DNA from: Anodontia alba
Lineage: Eukaryota > Mollusca > Bivalvia > Lucinida > Lucinidae
Assembly (NCBI GenBank): GCA_964016985.1
Contig: OZ024824.1
Location: forward strand, 124,384,077 to 124,448,076
Length of the DNA: 64,000 nucleotides
Direction: 5' to 3'
Position numbers and translations under genes: made by a program. Below, one piece after another: positions 19,814-31,084 of this stretch (the stretch's first letter is position 1; each line of letters opens with the position of its first letter). The notes under the pieces were generated by a model. It was not told where the DNA came from. It ran no database searches and worked only from the letters and a program-made list of their open reading frames with translations.

Positions 19814-19883
19814 TATGCATTAAATTTCACAATATCACTTTGATAGTGGGTAGATGCAATCAGCAAACCAGCTTTAACATTTA

Positions 19884-19932
19884 TAGTGTGCTAAGCGTAG
19901 ACCGAGCCTTTTGCGAAAGCTAACACTTGTTA
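19884..19932. repeat. Solitary arm of the 63336-63425 palindrome
   Basis: GTGTGCTAAGCGTAGACCGAGC ... AAAGCTAACACTTG (in part) corresponds to one arm of the palindrome at 63336-63425. The partner arm is absent. Confidence 0.55.
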
Positions 19933-20084
19933 AATATCGCCTTAAAATGGTGGTGACCGAACATTCCCGTTTTTTAATAGGGTGGGCTTACTTGGGCACA
20001 CACCACGATCTCCAGAAACGACGCACGTCCCTCAATTCTAAAGAAGGAATCTACTGTTCAAAAAACGTAGATTTATCTGTATTC

Positions 20085-20168
20085 TAAAAAAGGTAAGAGA
20101 AAAGTCCAGGGAGTGCCACAATCATAAACCGCAGCCCTTCCCAGACCTCAAGAGGAAGAGGAAACTAA
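20085..20168 (-). mobile_element. Retroelement 3' tail fragment, copy E
   Basis: Read on the minus strand, the last ~80 bp of the family in copies A-D (CCTCTTCCTCTTGAGG to GGACTTTTCTCTTACC). Confidence 0.7.
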
Positions 20169-20439
20169 GTTAATCATTGAAATTAATCCCCTAAATCACA
20201 GCCAAATTTCATCATATTTTTATTTATTTATCTATTTTATTTCATTTTTTTATTCATTTATTTTTGTCTCTGTCAGTCAGATTCGGTAAATATATACAAA
20301 TGAGGGATGAATTCCCAACTGAATTTACGTAACTGTTCATGCTCAAATAATCCAACACACTTAAGAGGACCCCTAAAAACGTGGTCCTGAACTGTGTTTC
20401 GAATGTTTCAGAATTTTGAATGAGTTGAGATTTTATGTC
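20169..20439. other. A/T-rich spacer; no gene seen
   Basis: Contains TTTATTTA tracts at about 20216-20275. Confidence 0.4.
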
Positions 20440-20690
20440 CTAGTCACCCATTAGGGTCATGTTGAGCCGGTCAGTTTACTTAACCACACTTTTCCTCTCT
20501 AAGCGGTTAACCAGTATTTGTGTATATTCTTTCGCCAGAAACTGATAACTGCCCTTCTTGCATCAGCGGAAGGGTGAGAATGACCGTAGAAAATATTTCA
20601 TGATCAATCCCTATGAAAGAATGTCGCCGGACACGGCGGGTATCGAACTCCTGATCACCAGTCGGAAGACTGTTCCAGAAATTTTTACAT
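20440..20690 (-). mobile_element. SINE S2, diverged copy
   Basis: Homologous to 62765-63076: AGCGGTTAACCAGTATTTG, TTTCGCCAGAAACTGATAAC, GAATGACCGTAGAAAATATT and GGCGGGTATCGAACTCC. The tRNA-like head (GGAGTTCGATACC on the minus strand) is degraded. Confidence 0.65.
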
Positions 20691-20761
20691 TGCTGATAGT
20701 ACGTTTTCTGGACTGTTGTACTTTTGGCGGTACGATAACACACATTCTGGTACCCAACAGC

Positions 20762-20763
20762 AA

Positions 20764-20818
<55 letters not shown>

Positions 20819-20846
20819 ATTTTAAATAAATAAATAAGTAAAAATA
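20762..20846 (+). repeat. (AAAT)n microsatellite
   Basis: About 17 AAAT units, then AAATAAGTAAAAATA. Confidence 0.95.
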
Positions 20847-20919
20847 AACATACGCGCGGTAAGTACATGTAATGTATGTACGCTGTGCGACGAAAAAAAT
20901 CAACCGTTTACAAAATCTT

Positions 20920-20960
20920 TTTCTTTCTTTCTTTCTTGTTTTTTTTTTTTTTTTTTTTTC
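20920..20960. repeat. (TTTC)n and poly-T
   Basis: Five TTTC-like units followed by about 22 T. Confidence 0.85.
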
Positions 20961-21317
20961 AAAACTGCGATTGATCATTGTATCCAAGTAAAGCAAGTGC
21001 GAGAACAATTAGACTATTACGCCCCGCAAAAGCGCATGGACAACTGATTACTTAAAATCACCAAAGCATGTGTTTAACAGGCTCTGAAGTATGGTTTAAA
21101 CATAATAAAATTCAGGAAAAGGCACAGTCACTAAATCAAGTGATTTTCTTGATCATTTTTTAAGTGTCAGTCTAGATTATAACTCATCTCTTGTCTTGTC
21201 CTTAAGTTATTCAGATGTGCGATTTTACTGTATTTAGACCATTACTGATCACGCTTAAGAACATTGGCGGTCATTCTAATCTATTTTGTAACTGCGATGT
21301 GCGATATATCAGTTTAA

Positions 21318-21532
21318 CTCTTTCGCTACCATAAGCGATATCAATAGGTTTTTGCAAACAGCAGAGATCCAGATGAGACGGCTCATAATGAGCCGTCTCA
21401 TCTGGATCTATGCTATTTGGCGTTCAGTCTTTCAATTTTACATATAAACTTCTTTCCAAGTTTTAGTTTGTTTAAAAAAAAAAAAAAAAAAATCAGACAA
21501 CAAATATCGTCTGAAATTTGGCAGCGAAAGAG
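21318..21532. mobile_element. TTAA-flanked MITE, family T1, copy 2
   Basis: TTAA at 21314-21317 and 21533-21536; ends CTCTTTCGCTACCA and TGGCAGCGAAAGAG (imperfect). Perfect interior hairpin GATCCAGATGAGACGGCTCA / TGAGCCGTCTCATCTGGATC, and a poly-A run at 21475-21492. Confidence 0.8.
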
Positions 21533-21624
21533 TTAAACCTGAGTTTCTGAAGCAGACCCTTATATTTTTTATTTTGGACATATCAATTTTTGCAGATGGG
21601 GCGTCATTCAAAAATCCAAAACCG

Positions 21625-21700
21625 AATGGCAAACAATGTAGATCCTGATTAGACGAGCCGTCTAATCTGGTTTTACACTGTTTGCAAAGGTATATATTTT
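21625..21700. repeat. CAAACAATGTAGATCC hairpin
   Basis: GCAAACAATGTAGATCCTGA ... GGTTTTACACTGTTTGC; T-family interior without recognisable outer ends. Confidence 0.6.
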
Positions 21701-22079
21701 GGTCTGCTACAAGTGAATAATCACCGGCATAGAGGTCATTTCATCTGTAATCCATTGCCAATTGAGAAATAATTGAGTCTTTTTTGTAGTTTAATGGAGA
21801 AATTTGGAATCGATTTCACGTCAAAAACCCACGTTGTGGCAGAACAAATCAGTCAATCTACAGAAAGACTAGGTACCCCAAGGGATTTACTTTTTAATTT
21901 GTTACCAATAAAGCATTATCTCTTATAAATTATCATGAAGGAGGATCAGATTACTATGATATAGCTTTTGTATCATTTGGTTGTAGGTCGTCATAATAAG
22001 AAAATTCCCATATGATAAAATTTATGAACCTCTCATGTGTGAAGGCACATGCTAACCCTTACCACTCTATGGATAAATT
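21701..22079. other. No gene seen
   Basis: No recognised family or coding signal. Confidence 0.4.
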
Positions 22080-22160
22080 CAGCAGACGACAAACTGATGA
22101 TATTTTCTTATTTTCCTCAGAGGAGACAACTTGCCTGAAATATCAAATCTATATGTCTGT
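22080..22160. mobile_element. CAGCAGACGACA-type fragment
   Basis: CAGCAGACGACAAACTGATG... to GGAGACAACTTGCCTGAAAT; half of the foldback MITE at 2755-2903. Confidence 0.55.
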
Positions 22161-22202
22161 GCTCGGACCCATCATGACCCTGTTTGTGGTGTTATGCCTT
22201 CA

Positions 22203-22446
22203 GGGCCCAGTTGTTCAAAGCGTCGTTAGCTTAACGAGCTCGTTAAGGGCCATTTCGATAACTATTTTAGCGGATTCAATATACAATTTTCTGAAATTTT
22301 TTGCTGAAAAAATGTGAGTAGCTTTTGCACTGCAAAAGCTACACACATTTTTTCAGCAAAAAATTTCAGAATATTTGCGTATCACTCGATAAAAATTTTA
22401 ACGAATCGTTAACTAACGACATCGTTAGCTTTGAGCAACTGGGCCC
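22203..22446. mobile_element. GGGCCCAGTTG-type MITE
   Basis: Inverted ends GGGCCCAGTTGTTCAAAGC and GCTTTGAGCAACTGGGCCC. A second nested palindrome GTAGCTTTTGCACTGCAAAAGCTAC (in part) sits at the centre. Outer arms carry CGTTAGCTTAACGAGCTCG. Non-coding. Confidence 0.8.
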
Positions 22447-22581
22447 AGATCGCTATTAAACCTTATGAGGTAGAGGACCTCTATGCGAACCAAACATCTG
22501 TTTGTATAAAGTCAGAGCTTCATCAGACTAAGGAGTGAGGTTTCGCGCATGTGAAGCCGGTTTAACCCTACCATCCCCCAG

Positions 22582-22976
22582 TACAGTGTACCCTCTTTAT
22601 GTCGGCACTCGATATAACGATAAAATTCGTTATACTGACAATTTGACTGTCACGACACCCTCGTTTAAGAGGTAACAATTAGTCACAAATTATGCAAAAA
22701 TATTGTTATTAATTGTTTAAAGAAACATATGTTTTGGATATTTGGTAGAATCAACTCTGCATATTTTTTGAATATTTACTCGAATCGCATCATGATGCGA
22801 TTCGAGCAAATATCCAACATTTATGTTTCTTGAGGTATTAAACACAATGTCTTGCATATCATTTTTTTTTTCTTATTTACTGTCACCCCTTGAGTGATGG
22901 TTTTGCGCCAGTCAAATCATCATTATAAAGAATTTTGTTCTTGTATTGAGTGTCGGTATAAAGAGGTTTCATTGTA
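22582..22976. mobile_element. TA-flanked MITE, Tc1/mariner-superfamily-like ends
   Basis: Starts TACAGTGTACCCTCTTTATG and ends GGTATAAAGAGGTTTCATTGTA, with TA at both ends. A central hairpin ATTTACTCGAATCGCATC/GATGCGATTCGAGCAAAT, flanked by GTTTTGGATATTTG, recalls the CATYACG core layout. CAGT...ACCTC ends are common in pogo/Tigger relatives. Confidence 0.7.
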
Positions 22977-23073
22977 CTAGATTAAACTGAAAACTCTGAG
23001 ATGTAAGCGCTAAGTCTATGTTTGCAAGATGCAGTTTGTATGATTTGTATCCGGAAGTCTAATACACACTTAA

Positions 23074-23256
23074 CCTTTCTCATGCGGAATAAATTAAGAT
23101 GCCACGCCCACTTCTAATTTCCAGCCAATCAGATTACTTGATCCGGGTTTTTGATAGAAATTCACGTATTTAATGACAAACAGTGCAGATCCAGATCAGT
23201 TGGCTATCTGGAGCTTCACTGTTTGCTAAGACATGTCGTGTTTAGCAAGAGAAGGG
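23074..23256 (-). mobile_element. TTAA-flanked MITE, family T2, copy 1 (diverged)
   Basis: TTAA at 23070-23073 and 23257-23260. Contains CAATCAGATTACTTGATCCGG and AAACAGTGCAGATCCAGATC as in 37307-37511 and 40059-40264, but reversed and with a shortened hairpin. Confidence 0.65.
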
Positions 23257-23260
23257 TTAA

Positions 23261-24026
23261 ACGGCTTTTATTTCTCTGATTGCGAACTAGCTCAGCTAAT
23301 CAGCTTGTTTACCAATATAAAGAACAGGCTTCTGTCACTGGAGGAAATGAAAATTTTTGCATGATTTATTTAGACAAAGAAACCCTGATTGCAGTAATTT
23401 AGAAGACACGAAATGCCAATATTTTTATATGGAACTCATAACCTTGAGTGGAAGGAGCATTTATTGTAAACATGGAACTTTGAACTTGGAGCCTTACTGA
23501 AGTCAGGTCTAAAGAAAATCGCTGTAACAGAAAATCACCTAAAGGAAAGGCATCACACAACACAATCACGGGGCTACATTGTACCCAGTAAAACATCAAG
23601 AATATTACACGGTTGTTTCTATCTAGGCTCTGGTCTCGGCCTGAGTTGCCTGGCTCAACGGCTCGGGCTGAGACAGGCTGAGGGCCGAGACCAGGGAAGA
23701 GAAGAAAAAAAAAAAAAACTAACATACAAAAAAAAAAACGTGTTATATTCTATTTATCATTGATTATTCTGGGGTCCATGACTGTTGGTCTGAACATTCT
23801 GATTCGTCATTCGCTTACGAATTTATGAGTTTGGATTATGGCTTAGGTACCATGACCGCAAATACTTATTTGCGTAAAACTATTTTAGGATAAAAGAAAA
23901 ATCTCCTTACAAGCAAGTTTATTCCTTAACTACCTGTTACTAACGCTTTCCCATTGCGCCTTCTGGAAACGTTACCGTGATCAAACTACAATAATTCATA
24001 ACAAAAAAAGCGTGCAAAAAGGCGCG
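23261..24026. other. No gene seen; one hairpin
   Basis: At 23630-23698 GGCTCTGGTCTCGGCCTGAG pairs with CTGAGGGCCGAGACCAGGGA. Poly-A runs at 23705-23720 and 23729-23738. Confidence 0.5.
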
Positions 24027-24226
24027 NNNNNNNNNNNNNNNNNNNNNNNNNNNNNNNNNNNNNNNNNNNNNNNNNNNNNNNNNNNNNNNNNNNNNNNNNN
24101 NNNNNNNNNNNNNNNNNNNNNNNNNNNNNNNNNNNNNNNNNNNNNNNNNNNNNNNNNNNNNNNNNNNNNNNNNNNNNNNNNNNNNNNNNNNNNNNNNNNN
24201 NNNNNNNNNNNNNNNNNNNNNNNNNN
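24027..24226. other. Assembly gap (200 N)
   Basis: Exactly 200 unknown bases, a conventional scaffold-gap length. Translated frames across it are meaningless. Confidence 0.99.
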
Positions 24227-24228
24227 CT

Positions 24229-24345
24229 AATGATTCTGTTAGCGGACAGTGAAGGCCCTGATCAGACTGCACGGATGTGCAGGATGTTCTGGGACTTTGC
24301 TGTTCGCATAAGACACATTTTTGCATGACGCTGCACATATTCATA
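24229..24345. repeat. GCGGACAGTGAAGG-type hairpin
   Basis: TTAGCGGACAGTGAAGGCCC ... GGGACTTTGCTGTTCGCATAA, with GATCAGACTGCACGGATGTGC at the apex. Begins 3 bp after the assembly gap. Confidence 0.6.
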
Positions 24346-24551
24346 AGGTCTTCAGTTGAACTTATTGATCGCCCCTAGAACACTACGTACGTAATGACAT
24401 TCGTGCCTGTTTTGTAAAACTTATGACAGCCACAATTACATATAAGACCATATATGGCTCATATTTAAACCAAAGCAGAAATGGAAATGCTATCTTTTAG
24501 TACAAGTGACGAGGCGTTTCCACTCAAAAATGACAGTATGCACAACAAAGA

Positions 24552-24720
24552 ATGAACAAAAAAAAAAAAAAAAAAAAAAAGATGTGGGTTATATTAAAGG
24601 GGAGAAAAAGGTTGGCAAAACACATTAGAAACAAAAGCGCTTGTCAAACTAAGTAGACTAAGTAGTTTGATACAAATTTGATAAAAATCGGAAAACTATT
24701 CAGCAAGTAAATGAAGTTTA

Positions 24721-24761
<41 letters not shown>

Positions 24762-25150
24762 TCAAGGGCACCACTATTTTGAATATTTAATGAGATTCTA
24801 AATATTTTAAAATAATAAATAAAATCTGTCTGACAGAAAACGGTGCCGTTTTGAAGTAAAAACAATATAAGTCTATAGTAGAAGCGATATAAAATTATTT
24901 GTTTAGACTTTCCATATTTAATTAAGACTTTATGACGTCATAACGCATCATTAGATATTCAAAATGGCTGTTCACCTAAAAGAAATTTCGAAATCTTCGA
25001 ACTGCGATAATTTTCTTATTTTCGTCAAATTTTGATCAAATTTGTATCAAAATATATGGTTTGTCAAGATCTTTCATTTGAAATATATTCTCGTCGCGCC
25101 TTTCTTGTCTATGAATTCTTAAAGCATCGGTCGTAAATGTGGCAGAATGC
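24552..25150. repeat. Dispersed repeat R (copy 1) with homopolymers and a CRE-like site
   Basis: Poly-A at 24559-24580 and poly-T at 24727-24760. TATTTTGAATATTTAATGAG followed by ATTCTAAATATTTTAAAATA is shared with 47400-48000. TTATGACGTCATAA at about 24930 contains the full CRE palindrome TGACGTCA. No gene. Confidence 0.55.
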
Positions 25151-25174
25151 ATTTTCAAATATATATGACTTTTG

Positions 25175-25240
25175 AAAGAAAATAAGTATCTGTATTTTAT
25201 GTCAATTGTTGACATAAATTGTCTACTTATTTTCTCTAGA
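25175..25240. repeat. Hairpin
   Basis: AGAAAATAAGTA pairs with TACTTATTTTCT and TTTATGTCAA with TTGACATAAA. Confidence 0.7.
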
Positions 25241-25532
25241 ACAAATTCGTTTCCTACATGAGAGTCGTTGGAGCGCCGTACTTTGACACTTTTGCCCTAC
25301 TTTGATACCATTGCACCATATTATGTTAGCATCTGCCAACACAATGGTTCAGGCGGGTATGCACATATGCACAGTCTCACAAGAACCTACATGTATGTTG
25401 TTCGCTGACGTAAGCAGATGACATCAGCAAATGAAGTAGACATGTATCTTTGCTGAATGACTGGGCATGCGCACTGAAAGATTGATTCGACAGAAAGTCT
25501 GAAGAGCCTTTTTCTCGCGAGGAGCCTCATGT
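25241..25532. other. No gene seen
   Basis: Unique-looking spacer with a direct echo of GCAGATGACATCAGCAAATG-like words; no family recognised. Confidence 0.35.
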
Positions 25533-25703
25533 CATTACGAAAACATGCCTATTCAAATATATAAAAAAAAAATCACCTCCAAAAACTAAAAAAATTCACA
25601 AAAAAACTCTGATACATAATGTATACCCCTCTAAACCCCAGTCTTACATTATAAAGATGGGGTTAAAGTGGAGTCAAAAATATATAGGCATGTGTTCGTG
25701 ATG
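25533..25703 (+). mobile_element. CATYACG MITE, copy 10 (internal deletion)
   Basis: Both inverted ends are intact but the whole central hairpin is missing: left part ...AAAAAACTCTGATA joins directly to CATAATGTATACCCC. Length 171 bp. Confidence 0.85.
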
Positions 25704-26095
25704 ATATCCAAGTAACTGCCTTTCACCTTTGTATAGTGAAGAAAGCGGTTTACAGGGCGTACACATTTGGATGACATTTTTCACATTCTGAAAATTTTAA
25801 ACTAATTAAGCTGATCAGTCTGCACTGTTTGCCATTCCGCCAGTTTTTAAGTTTTGAAAAGAGAACCACGATGAAAAGGTTTATTAAAGTTTGCCTAGTG
25901 GATGTACAAGAGAATATAGACTTACGCATTTTACCATGTAAAGTGCTGTGTCCATCTTTTTCATACCATAGTTATAAAGTCGAATTTCAATAGCTCAAAT
26001 ATCTTTGGGACCATAAACATTTCTTCTAGATATGAGTAGTTCGAGTCACTGATGGTTAATCATAGCGCCAGATCAAGAGGCATATCGAGATATTT
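25704..26095. other. Spacer with half of a TACAGTCGAA-type element
   Basis: At 25975-26075 AGCTCAAATATCTTTGGGACC ... GCGCCAGATCAAG resembles 38787-38915. The rest is unrecognised. Confidence 0.45.
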
Positions 26096-26377
26096 CATTA
26101 CGAAAACACGCCTATTCAAATACATGTATATTGAAAGTTTCACCACCAAAAACTGAAAGTTTTCAGATAAAAATTCTGATATTTTTCACATTTCTGCTTA
26201 AACATAGATTGTAGGTACTCGTTAGAATCGCCTCGGCGAGGCGATTCTAACGAGTACCCACAATCTATGTTTTTAGCAGAAATAATAAAAATAATGTATA
26301 CACTTGTAAACCTCAGTTTTACTATACAAAAGTGGGGTTTAAGGGGGTTAAAATTATAAAGGTATGTTTTCGTGATG
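26096..26377 (+). mobile_element. CATYACG MITE, copy 11 (AATCGCC variant)
   Basis: Full-length. Both hairpin arms carry the same change (GAATCGCCTC / GAGGCGATTC), so pairing is preserved; apex GGC. Confidence 0.9.
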
Positions 26378-27256
26378 TAGGTATATCTTTTCAACCTTCT
26401 ATAAGATAATTGTATCTTGGGTGTACTCATTAGAATCGCCTCGACCCGGTACACGCATTTTTTTTGTCCTTAATTAAGAATTTTTTTTTCTTAAAATATC
26501 CCTAAATTATTTTTTTTTCTTGAGCCATCAGAAGAATATTTTAGAGACGCCGAAGTGAGTTCGCATTAGCCACGGTAAACAAGTCATCCCGTATTCGAGT
26601 CATTGAAGTTTACTGTCCTTGATGACTGGCCTCTGCTCATTTAGCTTATGGTCCTCGTCATATGAAAAGGGAATTTTGGGCATATAGGAACAGTGGAAGC
26701 TGTTCATTTGGTGCTTTCAATATAATCTTCACTATCCGAGGCTTCTCCGAAGGATCAGATAGTGTGAGAGACAGGAAATGAATGGACTTATGGGGTAATG
26801 ATGATGATGATGATGAAAGATTTCTTTACGTATAGAAGGGGTTGAGCCGCAACGTGTGAAACATACCTTCTGACATACGCGTTCAACGAAGATTCAAATC
26901 AGCCTGCGCATCCGCGCAGTGACTTTCGATTAAACATATTTTATTGCCTGTTAAACAAAGGGATTAGACACGTTATAAGAATATTAGATAGTCCTCTCCC
27001 TGCAGCATGAAATACATTCACTTAAAAATACAATGGTGCAAGCAACCATTTTACATTATAAAATAGAGGAAAGAACATTCTCGGAAAAGAAAGTGTGGTC
27101 CTTGACAATGCAAACTTCTCGATACGCTGATATTAGCATTTAGCAAGATCACTCACGATTGGAGAATTAAACCAATCTGTGAATTTCAAAACTGCTAGTA
27201 TGATTAGTTTAATAGTTTCAAAGTGGTATAACGGACAGCCCTTCGTTAAGAGATCA
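26378..27256. other. Mixed spacer; no gene seen
   Basis: CTCATTAGAATCGCCTCGACC at 26426-26446 is a half-hairpin related to the CATYACG core. (GAT)n at 26794-26817. GTTCAACGAAGATTCAAATC ... CGCGCAG near 26880-26930 is a decayed CTGGGCGC-type hairpin. Confidence 0.4.
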
Positions 27257-27890
27257 AAGTTTACAGTAGGAATGTTTTGAGTTTGGTGTACTGTTTGCAA
27301 TTATCTTCGTCTTTGGTATTGTAAAGGTTGCATTCGACGAAGTACTGTTCGGCGTTTTCGAATAGAACACCACAACTGCCATTTGAATACAGAATTATAT
27401 TAACTTCATTTAAACTGCTACACCTGTTCCTTTTTCTGGTTAAAACAATGCATTTCCTTTCTCCAAGTGATAAATGTTTACGTACTTTGTGCCTGATGTC
27501 GGACAGATGATTTGAATGGTAATAATGTGAGGATATTAGGAGTTTCGGCGTTAAAATCATTCCATAATTTCAGGGTGGATGGAAAAACATGTTTCAAACG
27601 AACATAACCTACAGAAAGGTAAATCGTAGTTGGTATTGTTTCTAAGATTATAAATGCTTACAGCATTTACTAGGCTTGGAAGCAGGTCATTCAAATAACT
27701 GGGAGTTTCATTCTTAACTATTTTGTACATAAGAATTAATACTTTTCAGCTAGCGTGTTCTAACTAGTTTCTAAATATAGTGATCTAAGTGATGAAAATA
27801 TATACAGTAACTATACAGACCGCATGCAGCTGCACTTGGTCTAACTTGTTAATATCTGACAGATTGCAGCCATCCTATACTTCAGAAGCT
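27257..27890 (-). pseudogene. LINE reverse-transcriptase C-terminal relic
   Basis: Read from 27890 down, the minus strand gives [20 protein letters not shown] (27865-27805 region), then after stops FPSTLKLWNDFNAETPN and an open stretch at 27261-27560 with RNRCSSLNEV, SCGVLFENAEQYFVECNLY. This matches the usual post-polymerase tail of a large class of non-LTR elements (…LNDINKLD…, FPSTLKLWN…, C-x-CG…E.AEHYF..C). The polymerase core is missing. The P2 palindrome at 27892 sits immediately at its 5' side. Clade not assigned. Confidence 0.75.
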
Positions 27891-27891
27891 T

Positions 27892-27998
27892 CCCAGTAAG
27901 CATTTTACATAAATCTATAGCGGGCCGTTATCGGCCCGTCACGGTAGCTGACGGGCCGATAACGGTCCGCTATAGATTTATAAAGAATGCTAGCTGGG
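27892..27998. mobile_element. Palindromic element P2, copy 2
   Basis: 107-bp palindrome CCCAGTAAGCATTTT ... AGAATGCTAGCTGGG, with inner arms TATCGGCCCGTCA/TGACGGGCCGATA. Confidence 0.85.
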
Positions 27999-28014
27999 CT
28001 AATCTAATAAAGGG

Positions 28015-28144
<130 letters not shown>

Positions 28145-28809
28145 CTATTGAGGGTACGTCTAGGTAGTTGAAACTTAAGTTTTTGAAGATACGATATTTT
28201 CTTCAAAGCTGAATTATTTAAAGAGTCTATATGCTTTGACCATTTGATGCGCAACGTGGAGAAAACGTCCTTATGCCACATGCGAACAGTGAAGATCCAG
28301 ATGAGCATGCGCATCCGTGCAGTCTTATCTGGACATTCTCAGTTCGTCAACATATACTACAGTATCCATAGATTCTGTAAACCGACAACGACGGCCCAGA
28401 TCAGCCTCCGCAAACTGATCTGGGCCTATATTATCCGTAAATTGCATTAGGACCTTTTTGTGCGTTGTGCATCATTTATAATTTGACGGTAAGGTAACTC
28501 CGAGGTATTTATGGCAGTCTTGTCAACGTCTTTGTTGTCTGCATGAAGAAATGTTGCATCCTTGGTTATCCAAAACGCGCCCAGTAAAGACTCTAATCAA
28601 ACTGCGTAGTTTGACCTGAATCTTCGCTGGGCGCACATGACCATAGGTACTTTTTCTGACGTTGCGGCTCAACTATGGGGGGTGCTTGTGCAATCATAAT
28701 GGAAATTCATGTGTACAAGTGAACTGTACTAACTTGCATATGTATAGGCTGTGATATGAGATTAGGTCCGTTATTATCGCTAACGAGGGCACCAAACCTC
28801 AATTCAGCA

Positions 28810-28821
28810 TGCGCATGCGCA
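28810..28821. promoter_or_regulatory. NRF-1-type palindrome
   Basis: TGCGCATGCGCA is a perfect palindrome with the known NRF-1 core. Sequence match only; it lies in repeat-derived DNA. Confidence 0.3.
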
Positions 28822-29194
28822 TTCGCAATGTCTGATAAGGGCCGTCGGTTTTCGCCTACAGAATCACTGGATAATATAGGACATACTAAAGAACGGAGCA
28901 GGCCTCGTCTTACCACTGAGATGTGCAGTTTGATTTGGATCTGCACAGTTTGTAAAATTTGGCCGCACCATGCGTAAACTGTCTTCGGGTATATGCGGAC
29001 CGCGAAGGCCTAGAACAGCTGTGTTTCCGCGCAGTCTGATCAGGATCTTCGCTGTCCGCTAACAGAACCATTGGATAAAACAGAATTTGCAAATGAAGAG
29101 CAACGGTTAGAATGGTACGAACTTTGCATATGAAACATTTTGCGCATGTTCGAATGGACTTTTTCGCTTGACAGGCCCATATTTTCTCTGGTGA

Positions 29195-29400
29195 GCCGCG
29201 CCAAGCAAAAATGTGTCTTTGAGCATGCGCAAAATGCCGATTAAGACTCATCCCACGCATGCGCAAAATCTGATCTGGGACACTTGCACTCTATCATTAG
29301 ATTATATAGTGTCTGATGATTCTTGAAGCGGGCAGCGAAGGCCCAGATCACGCGCAGTCTGATCTGGGCCTTCGCTGTCCGCATATGCCCGAAGTTACCT
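29195..29400 (+). repeat. Duplicated composite block, copy 1
   Basis: CGCGCCAAGCAAAAATGTGTC ... CGCATGCGCAAAATCTGAT ... CCATCATTAG-like spacer then a GCGGGCAGCGAAGG hairpin; repeated at 29582-29790. Confidence 0.6.
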
Positions 29401-29581
29401 TTTCTCATGGCGGGTTCAAATAGTATAAGAAATTTAATAGGAGCGTGAGCTTCAACTGAGCAGATAAGAGATTCATCTGTAAAATGGATTACAAGAGTAC
29501 TCCGTCTGTGGATAATGCATTATCCTTCACAGTCGCATTGCTTGCACTTGTTTTGTTTTGTGATATACTGTAGTTTAGTTG

Positions 29582-29790
29582 CATCACGCCAAGCGAAAAG
29601 GTGTCTTCGAATATGCGCAAAATGCTCAGATTAAGATTCATATCGCGCATGCGCAAAGTCTTATTTGGACTATTCTCTATAGTGTCAAATAATTCTGTTA
29701 GCGGACAGCGAAGACCCCGATTAGACATCGCAGATGCGCAGGCTTAAATGGGCCTTCGCCGTCCGCATATGCCCGAAGGCACGTTTCAGT
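29582..29790 (+). repeat. Duplicated composite block, copy 2
   Basis: CACGCCAAGCGAAAAGGTGTC ... CGCGCATGCGCAAAGTC ... then GCGGACAGCGAAGACC. Same order of parts as 29195-29400. CGCGCATGCGCA at 29644-29655 is a second NRF-1-like site. Confidence 0.6.
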
Positions 29791-30282
29791 ATGGCGCGGC
29801 CAAGATAGTCTGTGAAAATGCATTGATGCTTTGATGTTCGGTTTTTCTACACCTATACATACGTTTCTGAAATTAATCTTGCAATAACGTGCAATATAAC
29901 ATGCTAACTAGTTGGGTCTCAAATAAGAAAAGATTACTTTGGGACGTAAGCGAACAGGAAAGATCCAAATTAGCCAACGAGTCGCACAATTTGATGTAAG
30001 TATCCTCTATACATAGATCAGGCGAGCCACAACGAGAGAAAATGTACCTGCTGACAAATGTGCCCAAAGAAGGTTCTAATCAAACTGCGCATCAGCGCCC
30101 AGTAAGGATTTTGAATGTACAGGCTGATCTTAATCTTCGCTGGGCGCACATTTCCGAAGGTACACTTCCTGTACATTTCATCAAATGATTCTGTAAGCGG
30201 ATAGCTAAAGACCTGATCACGGACGCGCAGTCTGACCTTGGCATTCCCTGTCCTTATATGCGCTGAAGGTATATTTTCATAT

Positions 30283-30564
30283 CATTTCCACAACACGCCT
30301 GTTCAAATGTATTTAAAATCTCACCACCAAAACTGAAAGTTTTTAGATAAAAATTCTGATTATTTTTTTTCCATATTTCTGCTCAAAACACCGATTGTGG
30401 GTACTCGTTAGAACCGCCTCGGCAAGGCGGTTCTAACGAGTACCCACAATCGATGTTTCTGAGCAGAAATAATAAAAATAATGTATACCCCTGTAAACCC
30501 CAGTTCTATAATAAAAAATTGGGGTTTAAGGGGATCAATATTATATAGGAATTTTTTCGTGATG
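30283..30564 (+). mobile_element. CATYACG MITE, copy 12 (forward, eroded ends)
   Basis: Left end eroded (CATTTCCACAACACGCC); right end TTTTTTCGTGATG. Apex GGC. Inserted immediately beside a GCGGAC hairpin. Confidence 0.85.
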
Positions 30565-31084
30565 GTCGCGGCTCAATATGCATATTTCACGCTTTGATTT
30601 CAAGAAATGTGCACTCGTATCTTGGGATGCTTGATATTAAAACCTTCTTTTACGGTTCTAGATATTTGGCATGATCGCCGGTGACATTAACTCTGAAGTA
30701 AGGAAAATTTAATAGTCGATAAAAACGGAACTTGTATCTCTTCAACGAATATAAAAATGGGAATTCTTTGATATAAATCTTTATATAACAGTGTTCTATT
30801 TCCACCAGCTGTCCGAAGCCCATTATAAGGTCAAACCGTTCTAAACAGGTGCTCAAAGTATTTCTCCGACCAAAATTTGAAAGATAGAGGTGATGGTTCG
30901 ACGACTCAAATCCCTGTATTTCTTCGCTAAAAGCCCGTAGTAGGTTTGTGCATGTGCTTAATGCTTTAATACATCTTTTGTAACATAACATAATATTCTT
31001 TTATAATGACAAACTCAGGTCATGTACATGACATATGAGTGAGAAGAAGAATAATAATTACAAAGACAATACAGTGACAATGTA
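30565..31084 (-). other. Downstream of LINE relic; unrecognised 113-codon frame
   Basis: The minus-strand frame 30991-30650 starts with Met and has mixed composition (e.g. LSTCLERFDLIMGFGQLVEI) but no domain I recognise. It lies just 3' of the LINE C-terminus at 31085-31390 on the same strand. It may be chance or untranslated LINE DNA. Confidence 0.25.

Larger units (their letters stand above)
28250..30280. repeat. Cluster of GCGGACAGCGAAG / CTGGGCGC hairpins
   Basis: Members, in order: 28261-28336, 28574-28672 (CGCCCAGTAAAGAC...CTTCGCTGGGCGCAC), 28982-29066, 29317-29412, 29699-29800, 30056-30176 and 30190-30275, with a decayed one at 29941-30015. The common form is TCTGTTAGCGGACAGCGAAG, a GATCAGACTGCGC apex, CTTCGCTGTCCGCATATGCC, and a trailing GAAGGTACCTTTT. 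Arms pair within each unit. Non-coding. The surrounding 29195-29400 and 29582-29790 blocks are duplicates of each other. Confidence 0.75.

Noticed and set aside
24012..24344. Open frames across 24027-24226
   Set aside because: They consist of unknown residues from the N gap.
30650..30991. 113-codon frame as a host gene
   Set aside because: No recognisable domain and it lies directly 3' of a LINE tail on the same strand; kept only as a low-confidence note.
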